Both the position numbers and the translations under genes were made by a program. Under the pieces are notes generated by a model that worked only from the letters and a program-made list of their open reading frames with translations, made no database searches and was not told where the DNA came from. Positions 43,932-50,655 of a stretch of 64,000 nucleotides of DNA are shown here, piece after piece. The stretch is from UBA4416 sp038327195 (GTDB lineage Bacteria; Bacteroidota; Bacteroidia; B-17B0; Aurantibacillaceae). How positions within the stretch are numbered: position 1 is the first letter of the stretch; each line of letters begins with the position of its first letter. Location of the stretch: positions 115,656 to 179,655 of the forward strand of contig JBBQKU010000005.1 of the NCBI GenBank assembly GCA_038327195.1. Direction: 5' to 3'.

Positions 43932-44638
43932 CCCCGAACCCGCTCGCGCGGATATGAAGCAGAGGTATTGCGCAAGATATCCGTGTGTATTATAAAACTG
44001 TTATATTTGTATAATGTCAACTAAATATAAAGCAACAATACCTGATAAGGCTTATTTTATTACTATTACAACAGTAGGTTGGGTTGATGTTTTTACACGT
44101 GTAAATCAAAAAAATAATATTGTAGATTCTTTAAAATATTGTCAAAAAAATAAAGGGTTAGAAATATACGCTTACTGTTTAATGCCTAGTCATTTGCATT
44201 TAATATGTTCCGCAAAAAGTGGATTAATATTATCGGATATAATAAGAGATTTTAAAAAATATACTTCAACTAAAATTATAGAACTTATTTTAAACGAGGC
44301 GGAAAGTCGCCGTGAATGGCTTTTGCCATTATTCAAAAAAGCATGCGAACATTTAAAACGGAACCAAATATATAAAGTTTGGCAAGATGGCTATCATGCA
44401 GAAGTGATAGAAACTCCCAAATTCATGTATCAAAAACTAAATTATATTCATAATAATCCTTTTTTAGATAAAATTGTATTTAACCCAGAAGACTATAGAT
44501 ATAGCTCTGCAAGAAATTACGCTGAATTAGAAAATGAAATGGAAGTTATTATTTTACCACATCAATTGATTACAACTGTTTAAAATGCACGGATACCTGC
44601 CCATTTATCAACGCTTCATATCCGCGCGAGCGGGGTTA
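43932..44638 (+). mobile_element. RAYT element with bipartite REP-like ends
   Basis: Both ends, read inwards, carry CCCGCTCGCGCGGATATGA, a variable 15-22 nt, and then TATCCGTG. Within each end CCGC-TCGC-GCGG can form a small hairpin, and GGATAT...ATATCC a larger one. The transposase gene 44014-44583 lies between them. The left end starts 8 nt after the RHS-1 immunity gene and the right end cuts into the RHS-2 immunity gene. Confidence 0.75.
44014..44583 (+). CDS. REP-associated tyrosine transposase (Y1 family)
   Basis: A 189-residue single-strand transposase of the HUH class. The metal motif HLH (H60-x-H62) follows YAYCLMPS, and the catalytic Tyr is Y144 in LNYIHNNP. No IS200-type partner TnpB is present. 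The gene is complete and sits inside an element whose two ends share a bipartite inverted repeat, typical of RAYTs that move REP sequences. A second, 3'-deleted copy lies at 45973-46191 with the same first 65 residues. Confidence 0.9.
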   Translation: MSTKYKATIPDKAYFITITTVGWVDVFTRVNQKNNIVDSLKYCQKNKGLEIYAYCLMPSHLHLICSAKSGLILSDIIRDFKKYTSTKIIELILNEAESRREWLLPLFKKACEHLKRNQIYKVWQDGYHAEVIETPKFMYQKLNYIHNNPFLDKIVFNPEDYRYSSARNYAELENEMEVIILPHQLITTV

Positions 44639-44796
44639 TTAGAGTAATAAATTTTATACTCTGCTAATGAATCACCTAAAATTGTTATTACAGGGACGTC
44701 AATTTTACTACCATTTTCATGACCTGTTTGTGTGTTACATGAATATAATATTATGTGATAAAGTACTATAAAAAAATATTTGCGGTTAGTTTTCAT
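44608..44796 (-). pseudogene. Truncated lipoprotein, candidate immunity protein for RHS tip 2
   Basis: A 62-residue remnant that starts 12 nt after RHS tip 2. It has a lipobox (IILYSC, Cys near residue 19) and about 30 mature residues; the last ten (from about NNPARADMKR) are encoded by the REP end of the RAYT element. The natural 3' part is therefore lost. By position it should have been the immunity gene of tip 2. Confidence 0.65.
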
Positions 44797-44808
44797 GAAA
44801 TTTATTAC

Positions 44809-45732
44809 TTAGTTGTCTCTAATCATAGTGCCCTTATTTTCTTTATAAGTTGCATTTTTGGCATCTTCCGATTTTTTATTAAATGCATCATTAATCTTAT
44901 TTGCAGCATTTTGTGCTTTTTGAAACTGCCGTTTGGTTTGACTAGAAGTTATTGTAGATTGAACAAAATTTAATTGGGATTTTGTTAATTTATCTGGGTT
45001 AATTTTTACACTGCTACTTTTATTATCTTCTCCAACAATATCGGCCACTCCCTCAAAAAATTTTGGTGTTTTAGTATCTGATAATAATAAAATTTGCTTT
45101 TTTGTTTCTATCCTTTTTTCAATAGATGTAATTTTATCACCATCAAACGAAACAATGGTAATTTCATTTGTAACTTCCAAAACCGCTAAATTTTCCATAC
45201 CTGGTACACCTTTTAATGTTACCATTTGTTCAGCAAAAGCAACCTGTGTAGCACCATTATTTGCAACTGCTATTTCATCAGTAACTCCTCCTCCTAGCTT
45301 AAAAGCATTATCTGCTTTTGATGTAACGCCCATGGCTGAGGTTTTACTATAAAGTGTTTGGCGTTGAAGATTGTAAGAATTAGCTTTAGCAATACTTGTT
45401 TGTGTTAAATTACCATCAATTACACTAGATTTACTTATTACAAAATTTGGGATTGATGATTCTGCTCCGATTTTTAGTAAAAGCGGGTCAGCTGCTCCTT
45501 TCCCATCTACATCTATCAATTTTATTGGATTATTAGCAGCATATAAATAGGGGGAAAAAAATGCATAGTTTCTAAATAGAGGATCAACACTCAAAAACTT
45601 CCCTAGTGCCGGATTATAAATTCTCATCCCATAATCTTGTGTACCACTTCCAGTACTTACTGTTTCTAGGTCATTCTCCTTACCGTTAAACCCATATTTG
45701 TATCTGGTACCAACGAATTGCCTGCCCGGCAT
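44809..45732 (-). CDS. Orphan RHS tip 2 with variable C-terminal domain
   Basis: A 307-residue fragment with the more common RHS core form (YKYGFNGKENDLE, QDYGMRIYNPALGKFLSVDPL, LYAANNPIKLIDVDG) up to about residue 85. Its C-terminal 220 residues share nothing obvious with tips 1 and 3 and end in a lysine-rich helical stretch. Seven codons upstream of the ATG still encode RHS core (QYSFGSA) before an in-frame TAA, so the tip was cut from a longer gene. I do not recognise the C-terminal domain. Confidence 0.8.
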   Translation of the reverse strand: MPGRQFVGTRYKYGFNGKENDLETVSTGSGTQDYGMRIYNPALGKFLSVDPLFRNYAFFSPYLYAANNPIKLIDVDGKGAADPLLLKIGAESSIPNFVISKSSVIDGNLTQTSIAKANSYNLQRQTLYSKTSAMGVTSKADNAFKLGGGVTDEIAVANNGATQVAFAEQMVTLKGVPGMENLAVLEVTNEITIVSFDGDKITSIEKRIETKKQILLLSDTKTPKFFEGVADIVGEDNKSSSVKINPDKLTKSQLNFVQSTITSSQTKRQFQKAQNAANKINDAFNKKSEDAKNATYKENKGTMIRDN

Positions 45733-45972
45733 TGCACTTCCAAACGAATACTGTTGTTATTCAAAGAACGTTAAAATCAAATATACAAAAAATCATAACT
45801 TTTAAGTTGAATTTTTATTTTTTGTTAAGAGTTAGAAAATCATTTTTAAAACATCCTCGTTACCGCTAAAGCTCAAACGAGGACGAGCTTTATTTTTTTA
45901 GGCTAATTTATTACCGCAGGATTAACCACCCTTTTGCCCTCACACAAAATCCATGCGGAGCCTGTGTATGTG
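45733..45972 (-). other. Leader of RHS tip 2 and hairpin-rich repeat DNA
   Basis: No gene is seen. Next to the tip the minus strand carries AACGTTCTTTGAATAAC, like the other tip leaders, and a possible -7 element TATATTTG (45785-45778). Further out (45849-45900) CCTCGTT...AACGAGG and AAAGCTC...GAGCTTT form overlapping hairpins followed by a T tract. Beyond that GCGGAGC-type REP fragments lead into the truncated RAYT copy. Confidence 0.6.
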
Positions 45973-46191
45973 TTAGCGCATATCCTGCGGAGCGGGGCAT
46001 ATTAAATGCAAATGACTTGGCATTAAACAGTAAGCGTATATTTCTAACCCTTTATTTTTTTGGCAATATTTTAAAGAATCTACAATATTATTTTTTTGAT
46101 TTACACGTGTAAAAACATCAACCCAACCTACTGTTGTAATAGTAATAAAATAAGCCTTATCAGGTATAGTTGCTTTATATTTAGTTGACAT
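45973..46191 (-). pseudogene. RAYT transposase, 3'-truncated copy
   Basis: The first 65 residues are identical to the complete transposase at 44014, ending at LHLIC, with a few synonymous differences in DNA. The HLH motif is kept, but the part with the catalytic Tyr is missing. The frame ends in REP-like sequence (CATATCCTGCGGAGCGGGG reversed). The intact left end lies upstream at about 46205-46266. It cannot encode an active enzyme but could be moved in trans. Confidence 0.88.
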
Positions 46192-46204
46192 TATACAAAT
46201 ATAA

Positions 46205-46266
46205 CAGTTTTATAATACACACGGATATCTTGCGCAATACCTCTGCTTCATATCCGCGCGAGCGGG
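46205..46266 (-). repeat. REP-like left end of the truncated RAYT element
   Basis: Nearly the same sequence as the left end at 43932-43990, in the opposite orientation: CCCGCTCGCGCGGATATGA followed by ATATCCGTGTG and the short stretch leading to the transposase ATG. It starts 12 nt after the stop codon of the tip-3 immunity gene. Confidence 0.8.
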
Positions 46267-46277
46267 CGAGGTTAGGT

Positions 46278-46709
46278 TTAATAGTGCGTAAATAGACTGT
46301 CCAACTTGCAAATAATATTTTGCTCTTTAATGGATGCTTTTATCTTATAATTATTAAGACTTTCTTCACTAGTAATAATTTCTGAATTAGATAAATTCAA
46401 ACTATCTACAACCAAAGGCATTTCTTGGTTTAATAATAACGCCCTTGTAAAATGAAGTGATTCGCTCGGAACGATTAGTTTATTGCTGCTTTTATATACA
46501 GAATCTTTCATTTTAAATTCATAATAAACTAATAACCCAGAACCCCTTGGAAAAAAATCGACATTTACCACGTTACAAGTTGTAATCAAGGCATATTGTT
46601 TTAAATTCTTATCATTCCTAATGTTTAAGTAGATACTGTATATGCCAAAACATAACATTATAAATGCACAAATTAAATTAAATTGATTTTTTTTTATTAA
46701 ATCTAACAT
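46278..46709 (-). CDS. Small membrane protein, candidate immunity protein for RHS tip 3
   Basis: A 143-residue protein with one N-terminal transmembrane helix (about 11-30, FNLICAFIMLCFGIYSIYL) and a soluble domain of about 110 residues. It starts 2 nt after the RHS tip 3 stop codon. The family is not recognised; a membrane-anchored protein directly behind an RHS tip is the usual position of an immunity gene, hence the inference. Confidence 0.7.
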   Translation of the reverse strand: MLDLIKKNQFNLICAFIMLCFGIYSIYLNIRNDKNLKQYALITTCNVVNVDFFPRGSGLLVYYEFKMKDSVYKSSNKLIVPSESLHFTRALLLNQEMPLVVDSLNLSNSEIITSEESLNNYKIKASIKEQNIICKLDSLFTHY

Positions 46710-46711
46710 AA

Positions 46712-47662
46712 TTATTTTGAAGGTTTAAATTCACTTTCAATGCTATTAGAAATAGTATTACCTAATAAATTAACACCAGTTTCAAATCCTGTAAACATTA
46801 CTTTATTAGGTATAAATCCTGATGAACTTACCATTTTCATGTGTAAATTACCGAAAATATTCCCTGCAACACCTGCGCCATAACTAATCATATTACTTGT
46901 TGATATAGAGAATACGGTTCCTTTTTTTAAATCTTCGCGTGTAGCGTTAATTAAATTCCCACTAGAGCCTAATAATGCCGAGTAGATTAAATTTTTACCT
47001 CCAAAAATTGTATTTGTAACAGTAGAAGCATAGTTATACTTCTCTTTCGATTTATTTTGAATAACAGTTTGATTAAATACATCAGCAAGTCCTCCGCCAA
47101 TATTCCAACCTAATTGCTGTCCAACAAAAGAAACTGCTCCTGCCTCAACCGCAACAACTGCACTAGGAAGTACAACCGCGCCAATTAGACAAACTTTACT
47201 AAAATCATCGCACGCATTATAAATAACTTTTTGTTGCTCTGTTGGTCCTTGTGTTTTTTCAGGAATTATATCTACTGCATGAAAACTTACTTCCATTGAA
47301 CCATCTTTATTACCGTGTACTTCATAAGGTACTTTATTTATATCTCCGCCTGTCCAATCTGCTGTTTCTGTTCCCTTAGATGGGTCTGGATTATAGGTAT
47401 ATCCACCACCTTTTTTAGGCTCCCATCCTTCAGCTTCATCGCCATTTACATCAGAGTAAAAAATTGGATTATCAGCAAAACAAGCATATGGACTTTCCCA
47501 AGGATGAACAACAGGGTCGGCGTTCCACCTTCTACCAGTTCTACTATCATATTCCCAATATTCAGCAGTATTTACACTTCCAGCACCCGCAACTTCGTCA
47601 TCTTTCTCTTGGCCATTAAAGCCGTACTTGTAGCTCGTACCAATGAATTGCCTGCCTGGCAT
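46712..47662 (-). CDS. Orphan RHS tip 3 with variable C-terminal domain
   Basis: A 316-residue fragment whose first about 75 residues closely match tip 1 (YKYGFNGQEKDDE, AEYWEYDSRTGRRWNADP, CFADNPIFYSD), including 45 nt upstream of the ATG. The remainder differs: an acidic linker, then a glycine- and alanine-rich region with several hydrophobic stretches (CLIGAVVLPSAVVAVEAG), which could insert into or cross membranes. The C-terminal domain is unrecognised. A membrane-protein gene starts 2 nt later. It is preceded by leader copy A and a recombinase remnant. Confidence 0.82.
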   Translation of the reverse strand: MPGRQFIGTSYKYGFNGQEKDDEVAGAGSVNTAEYWEYDSRTGRRWNADPVVHPWESPYACFADNPIFYSDVNGDEAEGWEPKKGGGYTYNPDPSKGTETADWTGGDINKVPYEVHGNKDGSMEVSFHAVDIIPEKTQGPTEQQKVIYNACDDFSKVCLIGAVVLPSAVVAVEAGAVSFVGQQLGWNIGGGLADVFNQTVIQNKSKEKYNYASTVTNTIFGGKNLIYSALLGSSGNLINATREDLKKGTVFSISTSNMISYGAGVAGNIFGNLHMKMVSSSGFIPNKVMFTGFETGVNLLGNTISNSIESEFKPSK

Positions 47663-47691
47663 TGGACTACCGAACGAAGTCTAATGTCACT

Positions 47692-47701
47692 TTGTATACA
47701 A
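47692..47701. promoter_or_regulatory. Palindrome TTGTATACAA in the RHS tip leader
   Basis: A perfect 10-bp palindrome 30 nt upstream of tip 3, present at the same distance upstream of tip 1 (42126-42135) but absent from the empty leader copy at 48784. It could be an operator or part of a recombination site; there is no direct evidence for either. Confidence 0.35.
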
Positions 47702-47703
47702 GC

Positions 47704-47803
47704 CAAGCACACCAATGTTTTTCAAAGAACTTTTTACTCCTCAAAAATAGTAATTTATTGCATAATTATGTAATAAAATGCCTACAAAAATTTTTAGGCA
47801 TTT
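47704..47803 (-). repeat. Leader repeat, copy A (in front of RHS tip 3)
   Basis: 100 bp that match copy B (48784-48883) at 95 positions without gaps. It contains a hairpin of ATGCCTACAAA and its near complement, the palindrome TTATTGCA-TAATTA-TGTAATAA and the block with GTTCTTTG. On its far side it is joined directly to 50 bp of the recombinase gene's 3' end. Confidence 0.9.
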
Positions 47804-47852
47804 CCATTTGTTCATCAATATAGGCGTCGGCATAATTTACATATCTATAAAA
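47803..47852 (-). pseudogene. Remnant of tyrosine recombinase 3' end
   Basis: These 50 bp are identical to 49043-49092 inside the intact recombinase gene (the region coding for the YRYVNYADAYIDEQMD stretch after the catalytic His). No other part of the gene remains. Perfect identity indicates a recent duplication or recombination event. Confidence 0.88.
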
Positions 47853-47903
47853 AGCTTATTGTTTTTAGCCCATGTAATTATTTTCTAACCAACAGCTATT
47901 TGT

Positions 47904-48200
47904 TTATTTAACCCAACTTGTATCAGGATTTTTGCTAGTGTTTATAATAGCTCTAATGATAACGGTATTCGTTTTTTCATTAACCTGAAAGTGTATCATA
48001 TAAGGGAATTTTTTAACTAATAAGCAATGTACATCACTATATCTAATTTGATAAAAAGGGTTATTACCAATAGTAGTAATCGTTTTATCAAGAAAGTTTA
48101 GAAATTTATCGCCAATACTTTTATCAATTTTGTCGTAGTAATTTAAAGCTTTTTGTATATCATTTAAGGCACGCTTATTAATCTTTAGGAGATATGCCAT
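47904..48200 (-). CDS. RelE/ParE-family toxin
   Basis: A 98-residue toxin of the RelE/ParE superfamily, with the N-terminal helix pair (LNDIQKALNYYDKIDKSIGDKFLNFLDKTI) and the central beta-sheet (YQIRYSDVHCLLVKKFPYMIHFQVNE). It may cleave mRNA at ribosomes or inhibit gyrase; the sequence does not decide. Its start codon overlaps the antitoxin stop as TAATG. It sits between the recombinase remnant and its antitoxin in the island. Confidence 0.88.
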   Translation of the reverse strand: MAYLLKINKRALNDIQKALNYYDKIDKSIGDKFLNFLDKTITTIGNNPFYQIRYSDVHCLLVKKFPYMIHFQVNEKTNTVIIRAIINTSKNPDTSWVK

Positions 48201-48424
48201 TACTTTCTTTTAAGTTGCTTTTTAGCAGTATTCCAATCTAATAAATCTTCGTCTTTATCTGTTTTAATTCGGTCTAAAACTAAAGCTTTATGTTCTTCAG
48301 AAACATCATAAGGGTTTTCTTTTTTAAGTTCAAACTTTACTTTTAAAGCTTTAACAACCGCTTTTAAGGCATTAAGCTGATCGATAGTAGTTGGATGAGC
48401 AATAAATACATTATCTGTTTGCAT
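48200..48424 (-). CDS. Antitoxin of the RelE/ParE pair
   Basis: A 74-residue protein located directly upstream of, and overlapping by 1 nt, the RelE/ParE toxin. The N-terminal part (TTIDQLNALKAVVKALKVKFELKK) resembles the DUF2683-type antitoxins that accompany RelE-like toxins in Bacteroidota. The charged C-terminus (DEDLLDWNTAKKQLKRK) would wrap the toxin. It presumably autoregulates the pair. Confidence 0.82.
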   Translation of the reverse strand: MQTDNVFIAHPTTIDQLNALKAVVKALKVKFELKKENPYDVSEEHKALVLDRIKTDKDEDLLDWNTAKKQLKRK

Positions 48425-48783
48425 AGTGTAAATAATTAGTTGTTTAGAACAATTAAATGGCTAATTTTTTTATTTGTTGTTTAGTAATAAGGGCATCAGT
48501 TATAATTTAATTACATTTTTAATCCTTATCAGGCGCAACCAATTTAAAGTAATTATTTACAAAATTACATAAAAATTAACAAACATCTGACATAGTATAA
48601 AATCAAAAAAAGCACCAATGCTCGTTTTCGTTTAACAACATGTAAATAGGATGTTTTAGAATTGAAGGTTGTATAACATAAATAAAATACTAGCTTAAAA
48701 AATATGTTTTTTTAAGTTGATTTTACGTGCTTAGAAAACAACACTTTTAACTCGAAAAGTACAACATCAATTTGAACAAAAAT

Positions 48784-48883
48784 CAAGCACACCAATGTTT
48801 TTTAAAGAATTTTTTGCTCCTCAAAAATAGTAATTTAGTGCATAATTATGTAATAAAATGCCTACAAAAATTTGTAGGCATTT
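48784..48883 (-). repeat. Leader repeat, copy B (empty, next to the recombinase)
   Basis: Matches copy A at 95 of 100 positions, but the similarity stops at GTGCTTG, exactly where copies A and C continue into TTGTATACAA and the RHS tip. No tip follows. The copy lies about 120 nt downstream of the recombinase stop codon. Confidence 0.9.
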
Positions 48884-48884
48884 T
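48855..48884 (-). terminator. Perfect hairpin downstream of the recombinase gene
   Basis: 14-bp arms AAAATGCCTACAAA (48855-48868) and TTTGTAGGCATTTT (48871-48884) with a 2-nt centre. On the minus strand it is followed by ATTAC, so the U tract is short. It could terminate the recombinase transcript or serve as a structured recombination site. Confidence 0.5.
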
Positions 48885-49002
48885 AAATGTCATTCTGAAA
48901 TTGTTTCACAATCTCTCCAATACTTAAATCAACTATCTTGAGATGATTAAATAAATTCAGCTTAACGATATTGGACTTTCGAGACAGCCAGATTTTTAAT
49001 TA

Positions 49003-50007
49003 CTATTTTTTGGCCACGGCATCTAATTTAGCGTAATATATATCCATTTGTTCATCAATATAGGCGTCGGCATAATTTACATATCTATAAAATGAAGTGC
49101 TATTAGCGGTATGTCCCGAAATTAATCGCACATTAATTTGGTTCATTCCCATACGCAACATGGTAGTTATAGCAGTTCGCCTCATGGTATGCGAGCTTAC
49201 CACATCACAAAAACGGAAGTTTATTTTTCTGATAGGTTCTTTATAAATAGTAACTGGCTGACCGCGTTTGTTGCGTGTTTTCACAATTTCTTCTGTCCAA
49301 CCTGCAAGCAGTGCAATTTTTTTAATAGCTATATTAAAATTAACACCAGAAATTGGTGGGAACACTGTTTTTTTTCGACGACGGTATTTGTGCAAAATAT
49401 CTTTAGCATAATTAGGTAAATAAATGCGAGAAAAAGTTTGTGTTTTTTGTGAACGAACATACACGTAAACATTTTTTCCTACAACTTCAATATTTGTAGG
49501 TTTTAAGTTTATTAAATCAGAAAATCGCAGAGCCGTAGTGCAACCAAATACAAATAAGTCTTTTAATTTTTGCAAACGTTTGCATAAACTTTTTTCAAAT
49601 TCTTTATCATAAATTAAAAAGTGTAAGCGCTCAGGTGTTAATACAATTACGGGTATATCTTCACTTGTTTTATAAAATCGATGGTAGTAAGTCCCAACAT
49701 TGATGATTAACTCATCTTGCAACCATTTAAAAAAAGCACATAATAGTTTCATATTAGCTCCCATATAATTATCATGATGGTTGCAATCTTTAAATAAATA
49801 GGCTGTAAATTCTATATAAAATTTTTTCCAATAATTGGTTTCAGCTAGTTTTAATCGCGTATTAAGGGTTTCCCAATCTTTAATAAGCAATAGCTGTTGT
49901 TTGTTGGTTTCAAATTTTATTAAATGCTTTAATAAAACTTCATAAGCCTCAATTGTTGATGGCTTAATGTGATGCCCATTTTTTTGAAAGCGTGAGCCTT
50001 TTTTCAT
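49003..50007 (-). CDS. Tyrosine recombinase (site-specific integrase)
   Basis: A 334-residue integrase of the lambda/XerCD superfamily. The N-terminal SAM-like core-binding domain is at about 15-110. Catalytic residues are R161 (TTALRFSD), H273 and R276 (SSHTMRRT), H299 (SGHTANS) and a Tyr at 307 or 309 (FYRYV). The protein is full length. A 50-bp piece of its gene is duplicated beside RHS tip 3, and a 100-bp leader downstream is repeated there too, which connects this enzyme to the tip cassettes. Confidence 0.92.
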   Translation of the reverse strand: MKKGSRFQKNGHHIKPSTIEAYEVLLKHLIKFETNKQQLLLIKDWETLNTRLKLAETNYWKKFYIEFTAYLFKDCNHHDNYMGANMKLLCAFFKWLQDELIINVGTYYHRFYKTSEDIPVIVLTPERLHFLIYDKEFEKSLCKRLQKLKDLFVFGCTTALRFSDLINLKPTNIEVVGKNVYVYVRSQKTQTFSRIYLPNYAKDILHKYRRRKKTVFPPISGVNFNIAIKKIALLAGWTEEIVKTRNKRGQPVTIYKEPIRKINFRFCDVVSSHTMRRTAITTMLRMGMNQINVRLISGHTANSTSFYRYVNYADAYIDEQMDIYYAKLDAVAKK

Positions 50008-50142
50008 TTCCTTTATAAATTTAATAAATAAAGGAGTTAGTGCTTTTCCATTTTTTTCATAAGGTGTTTTTAAACTAATATCGGAAGATTTGAATTATAA
50101 ATAAAATCAATTTTAACCAATTAAATAATTACTTAAACTTTG

Positions 50143-50330
50143 TTACTATAATAAACACAGGGTTCTAACTTACTCTCCTTTGGATTTATCATTTGTAAAA
50201 CTTCTTACTATAATAAACACTGGCTTCTAACTCCCTCTCCTTTGGATTTAACTTTTGTAAAACTTCTTACTATATCTAACATAGGGTTCTAACTCCCTCT
50301 CCTTTGGAGAGGGTTGGGGTGAGGACTTTT
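50143..50330. repeat. Three tandem 62-bp repeats
   Basis: The unit starts TTACTATA(AT)AA and contains GGTTCTAACTCCCTCTCC and TTTGGATTTA...TTTGTAAAACTTC. Units begin at 50143, 50205 and 50267. The third unit departs after CTCTCCTTTGG into GAGAGGGTTGGGGTGAGG, giving the hairpin CCCTCTCC-TTT-GGAGAGGG. No spacer variation or cas gene is present, so it is not a CRISPR. Confidence 0.88.
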
Positions 50331-50523
50331 TTTGTTACTTCTTGAACTTTCAAGCCAATACTTATATTTTATCACCACCCATTTTTTTAAATGTTTTATA
50401 ATCTATAAAACAGCATTGTAAAACAGCATTGTAAATGGTATAAGATTGGTGTTGGATAAAACACCAATAATGACGTAAACTATAAATTCTATCTTTTTTA
50501 AAATTCACACTAAATAACAATTA

Positions 50524-50553
50524 TTGCAAATGTCAACTAGCAATGTATCTTTA
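50524..50553 (+). promoter_or_regulatory. Candidate promoter of the WG-repeat gene
   Basis: TTG (50524-50526), 19 nt, then TATCTTTA (50546-50553), one base off the TAnnTTTG consensus. It lies 102 nt upstream of the ATG. Confidence 0.45.
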
Positions 50554-50655
50554 CAAACGATTTAAGGTAAAATTTGTTTTAACATAGCATCAATAGTTCG
50601 AATTCTTTACTTTTTTATAATTACCAAATAAAAAAACAAGTATAAATTACTAAAA

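Larger units (their letters stand above)
48425..49002. other. Gene-free stretch with empty leader copy
   Basis: 578 nt with no credible coding frame. It contains leader copy B (48784-48883), whose outer end is a strong hairpin, and a diverged GTCATTCTGAA-type repeat (about 48889-48950). The part from 48425 to 48780 is AT-rich, and I see no gene or recognisable element in it. Confidence 0.7.
50008..50655. other. Gene-free stretch upstream of the WG-repeat gene
   Basis: 648 nt without a gene between the divergent recombinase and WG-repeat genes. It contains the 62-bp tandem repeats (50143-50330), two copies of AAAACAGCATTGTA (about 50408-50436) and a promoter-like pair at 50524-50553. It forms the right edge of the accessory island. 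Confidence 0.7.

Noticed and set aside
43932..44638. Classical insertion sequence with DDE transposase
   Set aside because: The encoded protein is a Y1 (HUH) transposase with HLH and one catalytic Tyr, and the ends are structured REP-like motifs.
47315..47773. Plus-strand frame of 152 residues opposite RHS tip 3
   Set aside because: It is the antisense of the conserved RHS core and leader; conservation is explained by the minus-strand gene.
50143..50330. Possible CRISPR array
   Set aside because: The units are contiguous 62-bp tandem repeats without unique spacers, and no cas gene is in the window.
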